This document shows positions 24,336 to 34,369 of a stretch of DNA of 64,000 nucleotides, piece by piece. The DNA is from Pararhizobium sp. (GTDB lineage: Bacteria > Pseudomonadota > Alphaproteobacteria > Rhizobiales > Rhizobiaceae). The stretch spans positions 5,443,342-5,507,341 of the forward strand of contig CP051237.1 of NCBI GenBank assembly GCA_017794825.1, written 5' to 3'. The notes beneath the pieces are model-generated. The model did not search any database, was not told where the DNA came from, and saw only the letters and a list, made by a program, of their open reading frames with translations. Both the position numbers and the translations under genes were made by a program. Position 1 is the first letter of the stretch. Each line of letters starts with the position of its first letter.

Positions 24336-25256
24336 TTAGCGGTCCGGCACAAATCCCTGTCCGAGACAGGCCGGCGTGTTCATCAGCGTCAATCGACGGT
24401 TCCTCGAAATCAACACGAGAACGACGATTGTTGCAAGATATGGCAGAGCGGAGAGGAACTGCGAGGGAATTGCAACGCCGAGCGCCTGGGCGTGCAACTG
24501 TCCTATGGTTACAGCGCCGAACAGATAGGCGCCTGCGAGAACCCGTAGTGGACGCCAACTGCCGAAGACGACAAGCGCCAGTGCAATCCAGCCACGCCCA
24601 GCCGACATGTTCTCCACCCATTGCGGTGTATAGACAAGACACAATTGCGCGCCTGCAAGCCCGGCGCAGGCGCCGCCAAACATGACTGCAAGGTAACGAG
24701 TTCTTATCACCGGGGTGCCCAGGGCATGCGCCGAGTGATGATTGTCGCCGATTGCCCGCAGACGCAGGCCGGCGCGCGTGCGAAACAGAAACCAGGACAC
24801 GCCAAAAATCAGCAGAATGGAGATGTAGAAAATGATGTCCTGATTGAACAGAAGCGGACCGACAAACGGAATGGACGAAAGCACAGGGATCGCAATCTCG
24901 TTGAGCGGCACTCCCGCCTGACCGACGAAACTTTCCCCGATCATACCGGAAAGTCCGAGCCCGAGTATGGTGAGGGACAGACCGGTCGCGACTTGATTGG
25001 TGACGAGGGTCAAGGTCAGAAAGCCGAACAGCAGCGAAAAGGCGGCTCCGGTAAGTGCTCCACACAGTGCGCCGAGATAGGGATTGCCGGAAACCTTGGC
25101 GACGGCGAATGCAACCGCCGCCCCCATGATGATCATGCCCTCGACGCCAAGGTTAAGAACTCCCGAACGTTCCACGACCAGTTCCCCGATCGCCGCGAGG
25201 AGCAGCGGCGTCGCAGCTGTCATGATGGTAAGGATGACGGCCTGGGTAAGATCCAT
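24336..25256 (-). CDS. ABC transporter permease (BMP-type, second permease)
   Basis: A 306-residue inner-membrane protein with about eight to nine hydrophobic segments and the branched-chain-permease fold. LVVERSGVLNLGVEGMIIMG is the family marker, and GTPVIRTRYLAVMFGGACAG corresponds to the cytoplasmic loop that contacts the ATPase. It corresponds to the shorter permease of nucleoside importers (NupQ/YufQ-like). It abuts the other permease gene, sharing one base at 25256. Confidence 0.92.
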   Translation of the reverse strand: MDLTQAVILTIMTAATPLLLAAIGELVVERSGVLNLGVEGMIIMGAAVAFAVAKVSGNPYLGALCGALTGAAFSLLFGFLTLTLVTNQVATGLSLTILGLGLSGMIGESFVGQAGVPLNEIAIPVLSSIPFVGPLLFNQDIIFYISILLIFGVSWFLFRTRAGLRLRAIGDNHHSAHALGTPVIRTRYLAVMFGGACAGLAGAQLCLVYTPQWVENMSAGRGWIALALVVFGSWRPLRVLAGAYLFGAVTIGQLHAQALGVAIPSQFLSALPYLATIVVLVLISRNRRLTLMNTPACLGQGFVPDR

Positions 25257-26347
25257 CAGGAGGCGCCCCCTTCCTTGACTGCGCGATCAAGAACGAACTT
25301 GACCCGATAGTTGATGAGCGTATCGCAGCCCAGAACAAAGAACAGCAACAGCCCCTGGAATACGTCGGCGATCTTGTCCGGCAGTCCGATTGAAATTTGC
25401 GCCGCCTCCCCGCCGAGATATGTAAGGGCCAAGACAAGACCTGCGGCGAAAATTCCCAGAGGATTGAGCCGACCAAGGAACGCGACGATGATAGCCGTAA
25501 ACCCGTATCCAGGCGAGATAACCGGTTGAAGCCGTTCGATGGCGCCGGAGACTTCGGAGATTCCGGCGAGCCCGGCAAGCGCTCCGGAAAACAGGAAGGC
25601 GAAAAAAACCATCCTCGAATTGGAGAACCCTGCAAAGCGCCCCGCCCTCGTCGACTGTCCGAGCACCGACACCTCGAAGCCTTTCAGCATGTGACGCATC
25701 ATGAACCACGTGAGAAGCGTCACGATGATTGCAAAGACGAAACCGTAGTTGGTAGGACCCGACGAAGGAAAGAGCTCCGGCAGAACCGCGTAGTCGTGAA
25801 ATTCGCGCGTTTCCGGAAAATTGAAGCCCTCCGGGTTGCGCCACGCTCCCCTCACGAGCCAGTCCAGGAAGAGCTGAGCCACATAGACCAGCATGAGACT
25901 GGATAGGATTTCGTTGGTATTGAAGCGGGTTTTGAGCAGCGCCGGTATCGCGGCATAGGCGCCGCCGCCAAGCATGCCCATCACTACCATCAACGGCAGG
26001 ACGTAGTACCCCTGCATATTCGGAAGAAGAACCGGAAGAATGGATCCGGCGATCGCGCCCATGATGAACTGGCCCTCCGCCCCGATATTCCAATTGTTGG
26101 AACGGAAACAGACGGAAAGGCCAACGGCGATGATAATCAGAGGCGCGGCCTTGATCGTAAGCTCATGCAGAGACCAGACTTCAGTCAATGGCTCCACGAA
26201 GAAGCTGAAGAGTGCGCTGAACGGATTCTTGCCCAGCATCCAGAATATGATCACGCCGGCGAGGATAGTAAGGAGCAGCGCCAGGAACGGTGAGAATATC
26301 GAAAACAGCGGCGACTGTTGCCGTCGTCGTTCCAGTTCAATGCGCAT
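25256..26347 (-). CDS. ABC transporter permease (BMP-type, first permease)
   Basis: A 363-residue inner-membrane permease of the branched-chain/ribose superfamily. It has multiple membrane segments and the signature NNWNIGAEGQFIMGAIAGS, followed by the coupling region MLKGFEVSVLGQSTRAGRFAG. It is the longer permease partner (NupP/YufP-like). The ATG at 26347 is preferred to an upstream start at 26377, because it overlaps the end of the ATPase gene by 11 nt and begins the polar N-terminus MRIELERRRQ. Confidence 0.9.
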   Translation of the reverse strand: MRIELERRRQQSPLFSIFSPFLALLLTILAGVIIFWMLGKNPFSALFSFFVEPLTEVWSLHELTIKAAPLIIIAVGLSVCFRSNNWNIGAEGQFIMGAIAGSILPVLLPNMQGYYVLPLMVVMGMLGGGAYAAIPALLKTRFNTNEILSSLMLVYVAQLFLDWLVRGAWRNPEGFNFPETREFHDYAVLPELFPSSGPTNYGFVFAIIVTLLTWFMMRHMLKGFEVSVLGQSTRAGRFAGFSNSRMVFFAFLFSGALAGLAGISEVSGAIERLQPVISPGYGFTAIIVAFLGRLNPLGIFAAGLVLALTYLGGEAAQISIGLPDKIADVFQGLLLFFVLGCDTLINYRVKFVLDRAVKEGGAS

Positions 26348-27911
26348 GGTCGGTCTCCAGTGGACTGTCTTCGCCATGGATGCCGCCCATCAGGAGGCCG
26401 ATTCGTTCAAGCGACATGTTGGCGGCCGGTTCAGCTTCTGTCAGTGTGCCTTCGTTGATGACAGCGATTTTCGTCGCAACTTCGAAGATTTCGTCGAGAT
26501 CCTGACTAATGATAACGACAGCCGAGCCGCTTTCGGCAAGGTCGATCAGCGCCTGCCGGATGCGGCTTGCAGCTCCGGCGTCCACGCCCCAGGTCGGCTG
26601 ATTGACGATCATGACCGAGGGTTGTCGATCGAGCTCCCTGCCAACGATGTACTTTTGCAGATTTCCGCCCGACAGCGAGGAGGCTTGTGGATCGTCGCCG
26701 GATTTACGTACGTCCATATCTTCGACAATTCGCCGAGCCGCCTTTTTGACGGCGCCGCGATTAATGATTTTTAGCGGTCCTGCCTCGAGGAACACTCGCG
26801 CATCAGAGCGGTGCCGCGCCAGGATCATGTTGTCTGAGAGGGACATCTGAGAAACGGCGGCATGCCCATGTCGTTCCTCCGGAACGAAAGCTGCTCCGAG
26901 CAGGCGGCGTCCGGAAATGTTGAGTTTTCCGACAGGCTTTCCGCCGATGGCGATCGCGTTAGCGTCGCCGGCAAGGAACTCGCCCGAGAGCATTTCGAAC
27001 AATTCGCTTTGGCCGTTGCCCGCAACGCCGGCGATTCCGATAATTTCGCCTCTTTTGACAGACAGATTGATGTTCTTCAGGGCTACTGCGAACGGCGTTC
27101 GCGCCGGCGCAGATAGACCATTTGTCTTTAGCAGAACCTCGTCGCCTGCCGAACCGGCGTGGTGCGTGACAGCCTTGACTTCGGAGCCAACCATCATGCG
27201 GGCCAGCGAGGCAGCTGTTTCCTGGCCGGGATCACAGGCGCCTGTCACCTTGCCGTGTCGCAGGACCGTTGCGCGGTCACAAAGGCGTTTCACCTCTTCC
27301 AGCCGGTGGCTGATATAGAGGACCGAACGGCCCTCGGAACGGATTTTTTCAAGCGTCTCGAAAAGCTTGTCTGCCTCCTGCGGCGTCAGGACTGAAGTCG
27401 GCTCGTCGAGGATTATGAGTTCGGGATTCTGAAGCAGAGTGCGGACGATTTCGATGCGTTGTCGCTCGCCCACCGACAGATCGGCGACGTGAGCGTTTGG
27501 ATCGAGCGGAAGGCCATAGGCGCGTGAGAGTTTTTCAGCCTGATCGGCAAGTTTTTCGATCGGAACGTCGTTGTCCATGGAGAGGGCGATGTTTTCCGCA
27601 ACGGTCAACGCCTCAAACAGCGAAAAATGCTGAAAGACCATGCCGATGCCAAGCGCTCGCGCCTGACCCGGACTTCGAATTTCCACGGGCTTGCCCTTCC
27701 ACAAAATCTGCCCGCCGGTCGGTTCGAGCGATCCGAACAACATTTTAACGAGTGTCGACTTCCCTGCTCCGTTTTCACCCAACAAAGCATGGATTTCACT
27801 GGAATTGATTTTCAGGTTGATCCCGTCATTGGCGCGAAATTCGCCGAAGATCTTTGTCAGATCCCGAACTTCAAGCAGGCAGTTGTCCCCGTCCTGTCTC
27901 GCTTCAGCCAA
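26337..27911 (-). CDS. ABC transporter ATPase (duplicated, BMP-type)
   Basis: A 524-residue cytoplasmic ATPase with two fused ABC domains. The first has Walker A GENGAGKST, signature LSVGERQRIEI and Walker B LIILDEPTSV. The second has a degenerate Walker A (GVAGNGQSEL) with signature SLSGGNLQKY, as usual for RbsA/NupO-type ATPases. It is the first gene of the importer operon (27911 to 23245, leftward). The system would import a nucleoside- or purine-like compound, and no regulator is adjacent. Confidence 0.93.
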   Translation of the reverse strand: MAEARQDGDNCLLEVRDLTKIFGEFRANDGINLKINSSEIHALLGENGAGKSTLVKMLFGSLEPTGGQILWKGKPVEIRSPGQARALGIGMVFQHFSLFEALTVAENIALSMDNDVPIEKLADQAEKLSRAYGLPLDPNAHVADLSVGERQRIEIVRTLLQNPELIILDEPTSVLTPQEADKLFETLEKIRSEGRSVLYISHRLEEVKRLCDRATVLRHGKVTGACDPGQETAASLARMMVGSEVKAVTHHAGSAGDEVLLKTNGLSAPARTPFAVALKNINLSVKRGEIIGIAGVAGNGQSELFEMLSGEFLAGDANAIAIGGKPVGKLNISGRRLLGAAFVPEERHGHAAVSQMSLSDNMILARHRSDARVFLEAGPLKIINRGAVKKAARRIVEDMDVRKSGDDPQASSLSGGNLQKYIVGRELDRQPSVMIVNQPTWGVDAGAASRIRQALIDLAESGSAVVIISQDLDEIFEVATKIAVINEGTLTEAEPAANMSLERIGLLMGGIHGEDSPLETDHAH

Positions 27912-28196
27912 ATACCCTCTCCCCGAGAGAAGCTGTTTGTTTACTCGTTCCCCTGAGCATTCTAGTCACAGCCCGCGTGATCTTGAAACGCTCGCGAAAC
28001 GTAAACTGCTTCAAGAATTTGACATATAATCGCAAAAGGACCGGTGGCTGTCATCAAGTATTGTCCTGATTTGGTTCCGGCTCCACATGATTTTGCTGCA
28101 TCGCAGCAGATTGACATAACGGACCGGGAGTTGTGGACAGGGCGCAATTCCGGCGCTAATTCCTGACTAGGCAGGTAACTCGGAGGCGACCAGGAC

Positions 28197-29396
28197 ATGA
28201 CCTCACAGTTCGACGTAATCGTCTGCGGAGGCGGTCTTGCGGGTGCGGCCGCCGCGCTGGCCGCAGGCCGTTCGGCAATGAAAGTTGCGCTCGTTGCGCC
28301 ACAAGACCCTACCCCGGACGAACGAACAACTGCACTGATGATGCCGTCGGTTCGCTTTCTTAGGAAACTCGGCATTGATTCTGCTTTTAAAGACCACGCT
28401 GCGCCGCTGAAAACAATGCGAATTATCGATGACACAGGGCGCTTGCTGCGATCGCCTCCTCTGACATTCAGAGCTCAGGAAATCTCGGAACAGGCATTTG
28501 GCTACAACATCCGGAATACTGACTTGCAGAAGATCCTGATGCTGGAACTCAGTCGTGAAGGCGGCATTGAGGTTTTGAATGTTGCTGCTGAGCACATTAC
28601 CTACAAAGACGATTGCATAAGGGTAGCGCTGACGGATGGAACGCAACTCGAAGGACGTATTCTGGCTGGTTCTGACGGTCGCAACTCGCTTGTACGGCGC
28701 TCCGCAGGAATTTCCGCTCGATCCTGGTCCTATCCGCAAGCGGCCGTCGTTCTGAATTTCGATCATGAATACGATCATGACGATACGTCCAACGAGTTTC
28801 ACACCCCATCCGGACCATTCACGCAGGTGCCTCTCGGGCGCAATCGTTCCAGTCTGGTATGGGCCATGAATCCTTCGGAAGCAGACAATAGGAAGCAGGA
28901 TTCGGACGCCGATCTTTGTCATCATATCGAGAAACGCCTGCATTCGATGCTGGGAAAGGTTTCGATTGCATCCGATCGGCGCTTTTTCCCGTTTTCAGGT
29001 CTGATGGCTGACCAATTTGGGAAAGGCCGGAGTGTGCTTCTGGGTGAAGCCGGTCACGTTTTCCCTCCGATCGGAGCTCAGGGCTTCAATCTCGGTCTGC
29101 GCGACGTCAGTCTTTTCATGGATCTCCTTCGCCGAATTCCAACTGGCGGCGAAGCGACTATTGGAGACGCCTTCGATCGTGGGAGGCGGTCGGACGTGGG
29201 CAGCCGAACCCTTGGAGTCGATATATTAAACCGATCTCTTCTCAACGGATTTCTGCCGGTGCAGATGGCCCGGTTCGCCGGCATGTCGGCATTGGCCCAT
29301 ATCCCGCCACTCAGAGCCTTGGCAATGCGTGAAGGTATGGGTCCTGGCCGTTCGCCGCTGCACGGAGCCGCGACTCGACATCAAGGCGTCGGGTAA
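28197..29396 (+). CDS. UbiH/UbiF-family FAD-dependent hydroxylase
   Basis: A 399-residue flavoprotein monooxygenase of the UbiH/Coq6 family, which hydroxylates the aromatic ring during ubiquinone synthesis. It shows the dinucleotide fold VIVCGGGLAGAAAALAAGRS, the DG motif SDGRNSLVR and the second FAD motif RSVLLGEAGHVFPPIGAQGFNLGLRD. The ATG at 28197 has CGGAGG upstream (28181-28186). Its gene is convergent with the AEC permease and overlaps it by 16 nt at the 3' end. The exact ring position hydroxylated (UbiH-, UbiL- or UbiM-like) cannot be told from motifs. Confidence 0.85.
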   Translation: MTSQFDVIVCGGGLAGAAAALAAGRSAMKVALVAPQDPTPDERTTALMMPSVRFLRKLGIDSAFKDHAAPLKTMRIIDDTGRLLRSPPLTFRAQEISEQAFGYNIRNTDLQKILMLELSREGGIEVLNVAAEHITYKDDCIRVALTDGTQLEGRILAGSDGRNSLVRRSAGISARSWSYPQAAVVLNFDHEYDHDDTSNEFHTPSGPFTQVPLGRNRSSLVWAMNPSEADNRKQDSDADLCHHIEKRLHSMLGKVSIASDRRFFPFSGLMADQFGKGRSVLLGEAGHVFPPIGAQGFNLGLRDVSLFMDLLRRIPTGGEATIGDAFDRGRRSDVGSRTLGVDILNRSLLNGFLPVQMARFAGMSALAHIPPLRALAMREGMGPGRSPLHGAATRHQGVG

Positions 29397-30349
29397 AAAT
29401 CCGCAGGGAACCAACCCGCCTGCATTGCGACGAGCAGAACCGAAACCGACAATACCGAAAAGGTCGTCGTAATCAGGATGGTTGCAGAGGCCCGCTCCAT
29501 CCACAAATTGTACTGCTGGGCGATGACGAAGACATTTGTCGCCGTAGGCAGCGCCGCAAGAAGCACTGCCGTGAATATCCAGACATCGTCGTAGTCACCG
29601 GCGAGCGAGAGAACCGCATAGGTGATTATCGGGTGCAGAATGAGTTTTGCTGGCACAATATATGTCAATTCGACAGGGCGACGCTTTAACGGTCGCAATG
29701 CGAGCGTCACACCCATCGCGAACAGCGCGCATGGAGCAGCGGCTTGCGCCAGATAGTCGATCAATCTGACAAGGGCTTCGGGTATTGGCGGGGCCAGCCA
29801 GGCGATGGCGATCCCGGCGATGATTGACAGAATGATCGGATGGCTGGCGATACGAACAATGATGGAGCGCGTTATCGCCCAAAAGCCTCGTTTCTCGCTG
29901 CCCGAAAGAGCCATCAACGCCGGCGCAACGCAAAAATGCGCCGTATTGTCAAAAACCAGTATCAGAGCCAGTGGAGCGCCGGCTGTATCGCCAAAGGCAA
30001 GCAGCGCTATTGCGGGACCCATGTAACCAATGTTCCCATAGCATCCTGCAAGTCCCTGGATCGTGCTTTCGGCGAGCGTGGCGCGTCGCAGGAAATACGC
30101 CAAAGAGAATACGATTGCGAAAACAAGATAGGTTGCAAGCAGGCACACGGCCGCAAAATCTATCTGAGCAAGCTGGTCCATCGGCGTTGCTGACAAAAGG
30201 CGGATGAACATTGCCGGCAGAGCAAAGTACAGCACAAATATATTGAGCCAGCTTAGACCTTCGAGGGGATGGCGATTGACCCGGGCTGCGAGATATCCCA
30301 GGCCGATCAAACCGAACAACGGCAATATGAGACCGGCAATGTGCGCCAT
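29381..30349 (-). CDS. AEC family transporter
   Basis: A 322-residue inner-membrane protein of the auxin efflux carrier family (PF03547). It has two sets of about five membrane helices, with the central CYGNIGYMGPAIALLAFGD signature on helix 4-5 and the closing ATNVFVIAQQYN. Bacterial members export or import small carboxylates such as malonate or malate, but the substrate here is unknown. Its tail overlaps the convergent UbiH-like gene. Confidence 0.9.
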   Translation of the reverse strand: MAHIAGLILPLFGLIGLGYLAARVNRHPLEGLSWLNIFVLYFALPAMFIRLLSATPMDQLAQIDFAAVCLLATYLVFAIVFSLAYFLRRATLAESTIQGLAGCYGNIGYMGPAIALLAFGDTAGAPLALILVFDNTAHFCVAPALMALSGSEKRGFWAITRSIIVRIASHPIILSIIAGIAIAWLAPPIPEALVRLIDYLAQAAAPCALFAMGVTLALRPLKRRPVELTYIVPAKLILHPIITYAVLSLAGDYDDVWIFTAVLLAALPTATNVFVIAQQYNLWMERASATILITTTFSVLSVSVLLVAMQAGWFPADFYPTP

Positions 30350-30472
30350 CAGAATTTAGACCAGGCGCCTTTTGACATATTTCGACGCGGTATGCGTCTG
30401 GTGAATTTTTTCTATGATTGTCATTGATTTTCTGACCGCATTGCAGCAATTTCCCAATCAGGAGACGAAGTT

Positions 30473-30805
30473 ATGTTCAAAGCCGAAACAGCGAAGTTTC
30501 AGATTGGCCAGACGGTGAGACATCGTATCTACCCGTTCCGGGGTGTAATATTCGATGTGGACCCGACCTTCAACAACACAGAGGAATGGTATGAATCCAT
30601 TCCGGAAGAAGTGCGCCCGCGTAAAGACCAGCCCTTCTATCATCTGTTTGCAGAAAACGACGATACTGATTACATCGCGTATGTTTCGGAACAGAACCTT
30701 ATCCCCGACGATAGCGGACAGCCTGTCCAACATCCTCAGATTCCCGAGATTTTTGAAGGTTGCGACGACGGGATATACCGTTTGCGGGGTCCGATAGGAC
30801 ACTGA
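30473..30805 (+). CDS. hspQ: heat shock protein HspQ
   Basis: A 110-residue HspQ/YccV-like protein that in enterobacteria acts as a specificity enhancer for the Lon protease and binds hemimethylated DNA. The family pattern is complete: FQIGQTVRHRIYPFRGVIFDVDP, WYESIPEEVRPRKDQPFYHL and YIAYVSEQNL. The ATG at 30473 has GGAGACG at 30461. It is convergent with ialB across a terminator. Confidence 0.95.
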   Translation: MFKAETAKFQIGQTVRHRIYPFRGVIFDVDPTFNNTEEWYESIPEEVRPRKDQPFYHLFAENDDTDYIAYVSEQNLIPDDSGQPVQHPQIPEIFEGCDDGIYRLRGPIGH

Positions 30806-30829
30806 GTCCTACGATAGCCTGAAATAATA

Positions 30830-30856
30830 AAGGGGGAGCACCATGGCTCCCCCCTT
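30830..30856. terminator. bidirectional terminator between hspQ and ialB
   Basis: AAGGGGGAGC (30830-30839) and GCTCCCCC (30846-30853) form an 8-bp G/C stem with a 6-nt loop, flanked by AATAATAA on one side and CTTCT on the other, between convergent genes. Confidence 0.75.
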
Positions 30857-30881
30857 CTGATCTGGCATCAGATCGCAAACT

Positions 30882-31505
30882 TTAATTGCTTTCTTCGATG
30901 GCCTTCTTCTGGGCTTCTTCAAGCTTCATCCGTTCAGCCTGAATCTTCTTCTGCATTTCTTCCTGCAGTTTCTGCTGCGAAGCCTGGAGGTCAGACTGCT
31001 CGACCGGAGGGCCGTCGAAGGCCGCCGTGAAGCCTGAGAGCGAAATCTTGATCGGATTTGGGGCGCGCTGATAGTTGATCGATGTGAATACGGCTTCTCC
31101 ACCGCGTTTCATCGAAGCGATGATGCCGTCCGTCAGCTGCACCTCGGCAACGCATTTGTCCGGCATGCAGATCGTGTACGGCAAACGCTGTGCTTCACCG
31201 CCGTCGATCTGCAGTTGAATGCCTGGTGGAATAAGGCGCGCCGGAGGAACAGTCACCTGCATGGCCCTGCGGTTGACCTTGCCTTCAACCATCACGAGAC
31301 CTACAGCAGTTACCAGCTGTCCGGTCTGGGCCTGAACGATATGCTGCACCACGCAGACATCATTGTCTTCCTGCTTGGTGCACACCTTGTACCAACCCTG
31401 ACCGGGCGCCTGGGCATTGGAAGCTGCTACACTGGCCAGCGATGCTGTGCCCGCAAAGATAGCTGCAAGAGCTGTCTTGAAGACAGTCGAGGTTTTGAAA
31501 GTCAT
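30882..31505 (-). CDS. invasion-associated locus B family protein
   Basis: A 207-residue exported protein of the IalB family (PF06776), common in Hyphomicrobiales. A signal peptide ends near ASNAQA. The domain follows with two cysteine pairs (VCTKQEDNDVC and CMPDKC) and FDGPPVEQ near its end. The last 45 residues are a charged, Lys/Glu/Gln-rich helix likely to be a coiled coil. The name comes from Bartonella; in free-living relatives the function is unknown, probably envelope-related. Confidence 0.92.
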   Translation of the reverse strand: MTFKTSTVFKTALAAIFAGTASLASVAASNAQAPGQGWYKVCTKQEDNDVCVVQHIVQAQTGQLVTAVGLVMVEGKVNRRAMQVTVPPARLIPPGIQLQIDGGEAQRLPYTICMPDKCVAEVQLTDGIIASMKRGGEAVFTSINYQRAPNPIKISLSGFTAAFDGPPVEQSDLQASQQKLQEEMQKKIQAERMKLEEAQKKAIEESN

Positions 31506-31866
31506 CGAAATCGAATCTCCTGAGATTTCCGGATCACCATTGTTATTATTGTGATGAATTTTTGACGTTCATTGCCGATTCTGCTGGATCACCGTTCAAT
31601 CGCCCGCCGGCGGTTCTGGCAGAACCTGGATTGTAGAGTTCGTTCCTTCCTCCCTGGCGAAGCGCAATGACGAACCAATTGCGCCGCGCGGACGTCCACA
31701 GTCCGATGTTGTCTAAGCATAAACGCCGCTCGTGTCACCCCGTCTTCACGGTTGAATACAAAAATTGGCTTCATTTGAGGCATAAACACAATTTTGTAAG
31801 GGCAATTGCATCACAAATTGGCTTGCTGCCATACTGCCGGGAGCAGAATCAGGGAGAACGGGCGCG
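31506..31866. other. 361-nt divergent spacer ialB / yejA
   Basis: No gene is supported. The right half is AT-rich and carries a 10-nt direct repeat AAATTGGCTT (31762-31771 and 31815-31824, 53 bp apart). The ribosome-binding site AGGGAGA (31851-31857) serves the GTG start at 31867. Confidence 0.5.
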
Positions 31867-33687
31867 GTGTGGAAGGTTTATGCGAATTTTGGCGTCGTAG
31901 TCACCGTTCTCCTTTCATTTGGAGCGCCTGCCAATAGCGACGATGCAAAGCATGCAATTGCAATCCGCGGTGAGCCTGCTCTAAGCGCGGACTATGCGCA
32001 TTTTCCCTACGCCAATCCCGATGCTCCGAAAGGCGGGCGGATTGCCTATGGAGTAGTAGGCACATTTGATACTCTCAATCCTTTCATCGTAAAGGGCGTC
32101 AGAACGACTGCGCGTGGCATGTGGGACCCGCAGTTCGGTCATTTGACATACGAACCGCTGATGCAGCGATCCAGGGATGAGCCTTTCACCCTGTACGGGT
32201 TGATTGCCGAATCTGTGGAATTCGATGACGATCACACCTGGATTCAGTTCAACGTCAATCCAAAGGCCAGGTGGTCGGATGGTGAGCCAGTTACAGCGGA
32301 CGACGTGATCTTTACGTTCGAACTGTTTGAGAAAAAGGCGCGTCCTCCCTATTCAGATCGGCTCAAGAACGTGACTCTCATGGAGAAGGTCGACGACATG
32401 GGCGTGCGTTTCACATTGACCGAGGACGCCGGCTTCGAGTTTCCTCTCATTCTCGGCCTGATGCCGGTGCTTCCGGAACATGCGACAGACGTCGATACCT
32501 TCGATCAGACGACTTTTTCAGAGCCCGTCACCTCAGGTCCTTACAAGATAAAGGAAATACGCCCGGGAGAACGCATCGTTTTCGAGCGCAGACCTGATTA
32601 CTGGGCGCGCGACCTTCCGGTGAAGAGAGGGTTGGACAATTTCGACGAGATTTCGGTCGAGTATTTTCTGTCCGATAGCTCTCAGTTCGAAGCTTTCAAG
32701 AAAGGGGCTTTCGACGTACACGCGGAAGGCAACCCTGTCGCCTGGGACCGTTCGTATGATTTTCCGGCCGTGGAAAGAGGTGAAATCGTCAAAAAGGTCT
32801 TCGAGGAAAAGACACCAGCCGGCATGTATGGCTTCGTGTTCAATACGCGCAAGCCGTTTTTTCGTAATGTCCATTTGAGACATGCATTGGCGATGCTGTT
32901 CGATTTCAACTGGGTCAACCGGACACTGTTTGAAAACGCTTACAAGCGGACGGAAAGTTATTTCCAGGGTTCAGAGTTGTCCTCCATAGGCGTTCCAGCA
33001 AACGATCTAGAGCGAAAGCTGCTCGCCCCCTATCCTGACGCCGTAGCTCCGGACGTGATGGAGGGACGCTACAGGGCGACAGAGACTGACGGAAGTGGAA
33101 GGGATCGGAAGAGTCAGCGTGAGGCATTCCAATTGCTCAAGAAAGCCGGTTACTCGATCAGCAACGGCAAACTTGTAGACGACAGTGGAAAGCAACTCTC
33201 CTTCGAAGTCATGACTCAGAATATTGGTCAGGAGAAACTCGCTCTGGCCTACCAACGCAGTCTCTCGGCGCTCGGCATCGACATGCAAATTCGAACTGTG
33301 GACGACGCCCAGTATCAGCAAAGGACCAACAGCTTCGACTATGATGTGATCATAAAAAGCTATCCCTCATCGCTTTCACCGGGTGTCGAGCAGCTCGGAC
33401 GCTGGGCGAGTCAGTCCCGCGACGCCGACGGCACCTACAACTACGCTGGAACCGCTGATCCGACTATCGATGCGATGATTGACGCGCTGCTTGCTGCAAG
33501 AAGCAAGGAGGATTTCGTTGCGGCGGCTAGGGCGTTGGATCGTGTTCTGATTTCCGGACATTATGTCGTGCCCCTGTATTACCTGCCAGGTCAGCGCGTA
33601 GCCTACCAGTCGCGCCTTGATCACCCGGAGGAAACGTCCATTTATGGGTATCAATTGCCGACTTGGTGGGACAGCGCCGCCAATTGA
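31867..33687 (+). CDS. yejA: peptide ABC transporter substrate-binding protein (YejA-like)
   Basis: A 606-residue periplasmic binding protein of the oligopeptide family (SBP_bac_5). A signal peptide (up to GAPANS) is followed by the YejA-type opening IAIRGEPALSADYAHFPYANPDAPKGG and the family region WIQFNVNPKARWSDGEPVTADDV. It starts at a GTG with AGGGAGA 9 nt upstream. The permease and ATPase genes (yejBEF) are not next to it, so it is an orphan binding protein here. Next on the same strand is a FrnE-like gene 19 nt downstream. Confidence 0.9.
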   Translation: MWKVYANFGVVVTVLLSFGAPANSDDAKHAIAIRGEPALSADYAHFPYANPDAPKGGRIAYGVVGTFDTLNPFIVKGVRTTARGMWDPQFGHLTYEPLMQRSRDEPFTLYGLIAESVEFDDDHTWIQFNVNPKARWSDGEPVTADDVIFTFELFEKKARPPYSDRLKNVTLMEKVDDMGVRFTLTEDAGFEFPLILGLMPVLPEHATDVDTFDQTTFSEPVTSGPYKIKEIRPGERIVFERRPDYWARDLPVKRGLDNFDEISVEYFLSDSSQFEAFKKGAFDVHAEGNPVAWDRSYDFPAVERGEIVKKVFEEKTPAGMYGFVFNTRKPFFRNVHLRHALAMLFDFNWVNRTLFENAYKRTESYFQGSELSSIGVPANDLERKLLAPYPDAVAPDVMEGRYRATETDGSGRDRKSQREAFQLLKKAGYSISNGKLVDDSGKQLSFEVMTQNIGQEKLALAYQRSLSALGIDMQIRTVDDAQYQQRTNSFDYDVIIKSYPSSLSPGVEQLGRWASQSRDADGTYNYAGTADPTIDAMIDALLAARSKEDFVAAARALDRVLISGHYVVPLYYLPGQRVAYQSRLDHPEETSIYGYQLPTWWDSAAN

Positions 33688-33706
33688 CAGGCGTGGAGAC
33701 AGTGTC

Positions 33707-34369
33707 ATGACTTCAGTCAATATCGATATCGTGTCCGATGTGATGTGCCCCTGGTGCTATATCGGCAAGCGTCGACTGGAAGACGCCATCGGCATGCTGC
33801 CCGAAGATGTCGAAGTGGATACGCGGTGGCGGCCCTATCAACTTGATCCTACGCTTCCGAAAGAAGGCAAGGACAGGAAACAGTATCTTCAGGACAAGTT
33901 TGGCGGGTCCGCGGGAGCGTCGAGAGCCTATGAAGCTATCCGGGAAGCCGGACGTCTTGAAGAAATCGCTTTCGACTTCGACGCCATTCCGGTAGCCCCC
34001 AACACCCTTGACGCACATCGCATCATAAGGTGGTCGGCGTCTGAAGCGCCGGGCGTACAGGACAAACTGGTGGAGATCCTGTTCAAGGCCTATTTCGAGA
34101 AGGGGCTGAATATCGGCGACAACGAAGTGTTGCTCAACGCCGCCGAAGAAGCCGGCATGGACCGGTCTATTACGGAAACTCTTCTTTCCGGGCAGGCTGA
34201 TTGCGAGGCGGTCGAAAAGGAAATCGACACGGCGCGACAACTCGGCGTTACCGGTGTGCCCTGCTTCATCATAGACAACAAATACGCCGTCATGGGCGCG
34301 CAGCCGGCGGAGACACTGGCCCGCGCAATACGCGAAGTCGCTGCGAAAAAAGCGACAGAAGCGCAATAA
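33707..34369 (+). CDS. DsbA family oxidoreductase (FrnE-like)
   Basis: A 220-residue cytoplasmic thioredoxin-fold protein of the FrnE/HCCA isomerase group. The active site is CPWC (Cys14, Cys17) in DVMCPWCYIGKRRLE; the cis-Pro loop is VTGVPCFIIDNKYAV, which carries a further cysteine; a helical insertion lies between them. There is no signal peptide. Such proteins act as cytoplasmic disulfide oxidoreductases, and FrnE of Deinococcus protects against oxidative stress. The start at 33707 has GGAGA upstream. It ends one base before the convergent mfd gene. Confidence 0.9.
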   Translation: MTSVNIDIVSDVMCPWCYIGKRRLEDAIGMLPEDVEVDTRWRPYQLDPTLPKEGKDRKQYLQDKFGGSAGASRAYEAIREAGRLEEIAFDFDAIPVAPNTLDAHRIIRWSASEAPGVQDKLVEILFKAYFEKGLNIGDNEVLLNAAEEAGMDRSITETLLSGQADCEAVEKEIDTARQLGVTGVPCFIIDNKYAVMGAQPAETLARAIREVAAKKATEAQ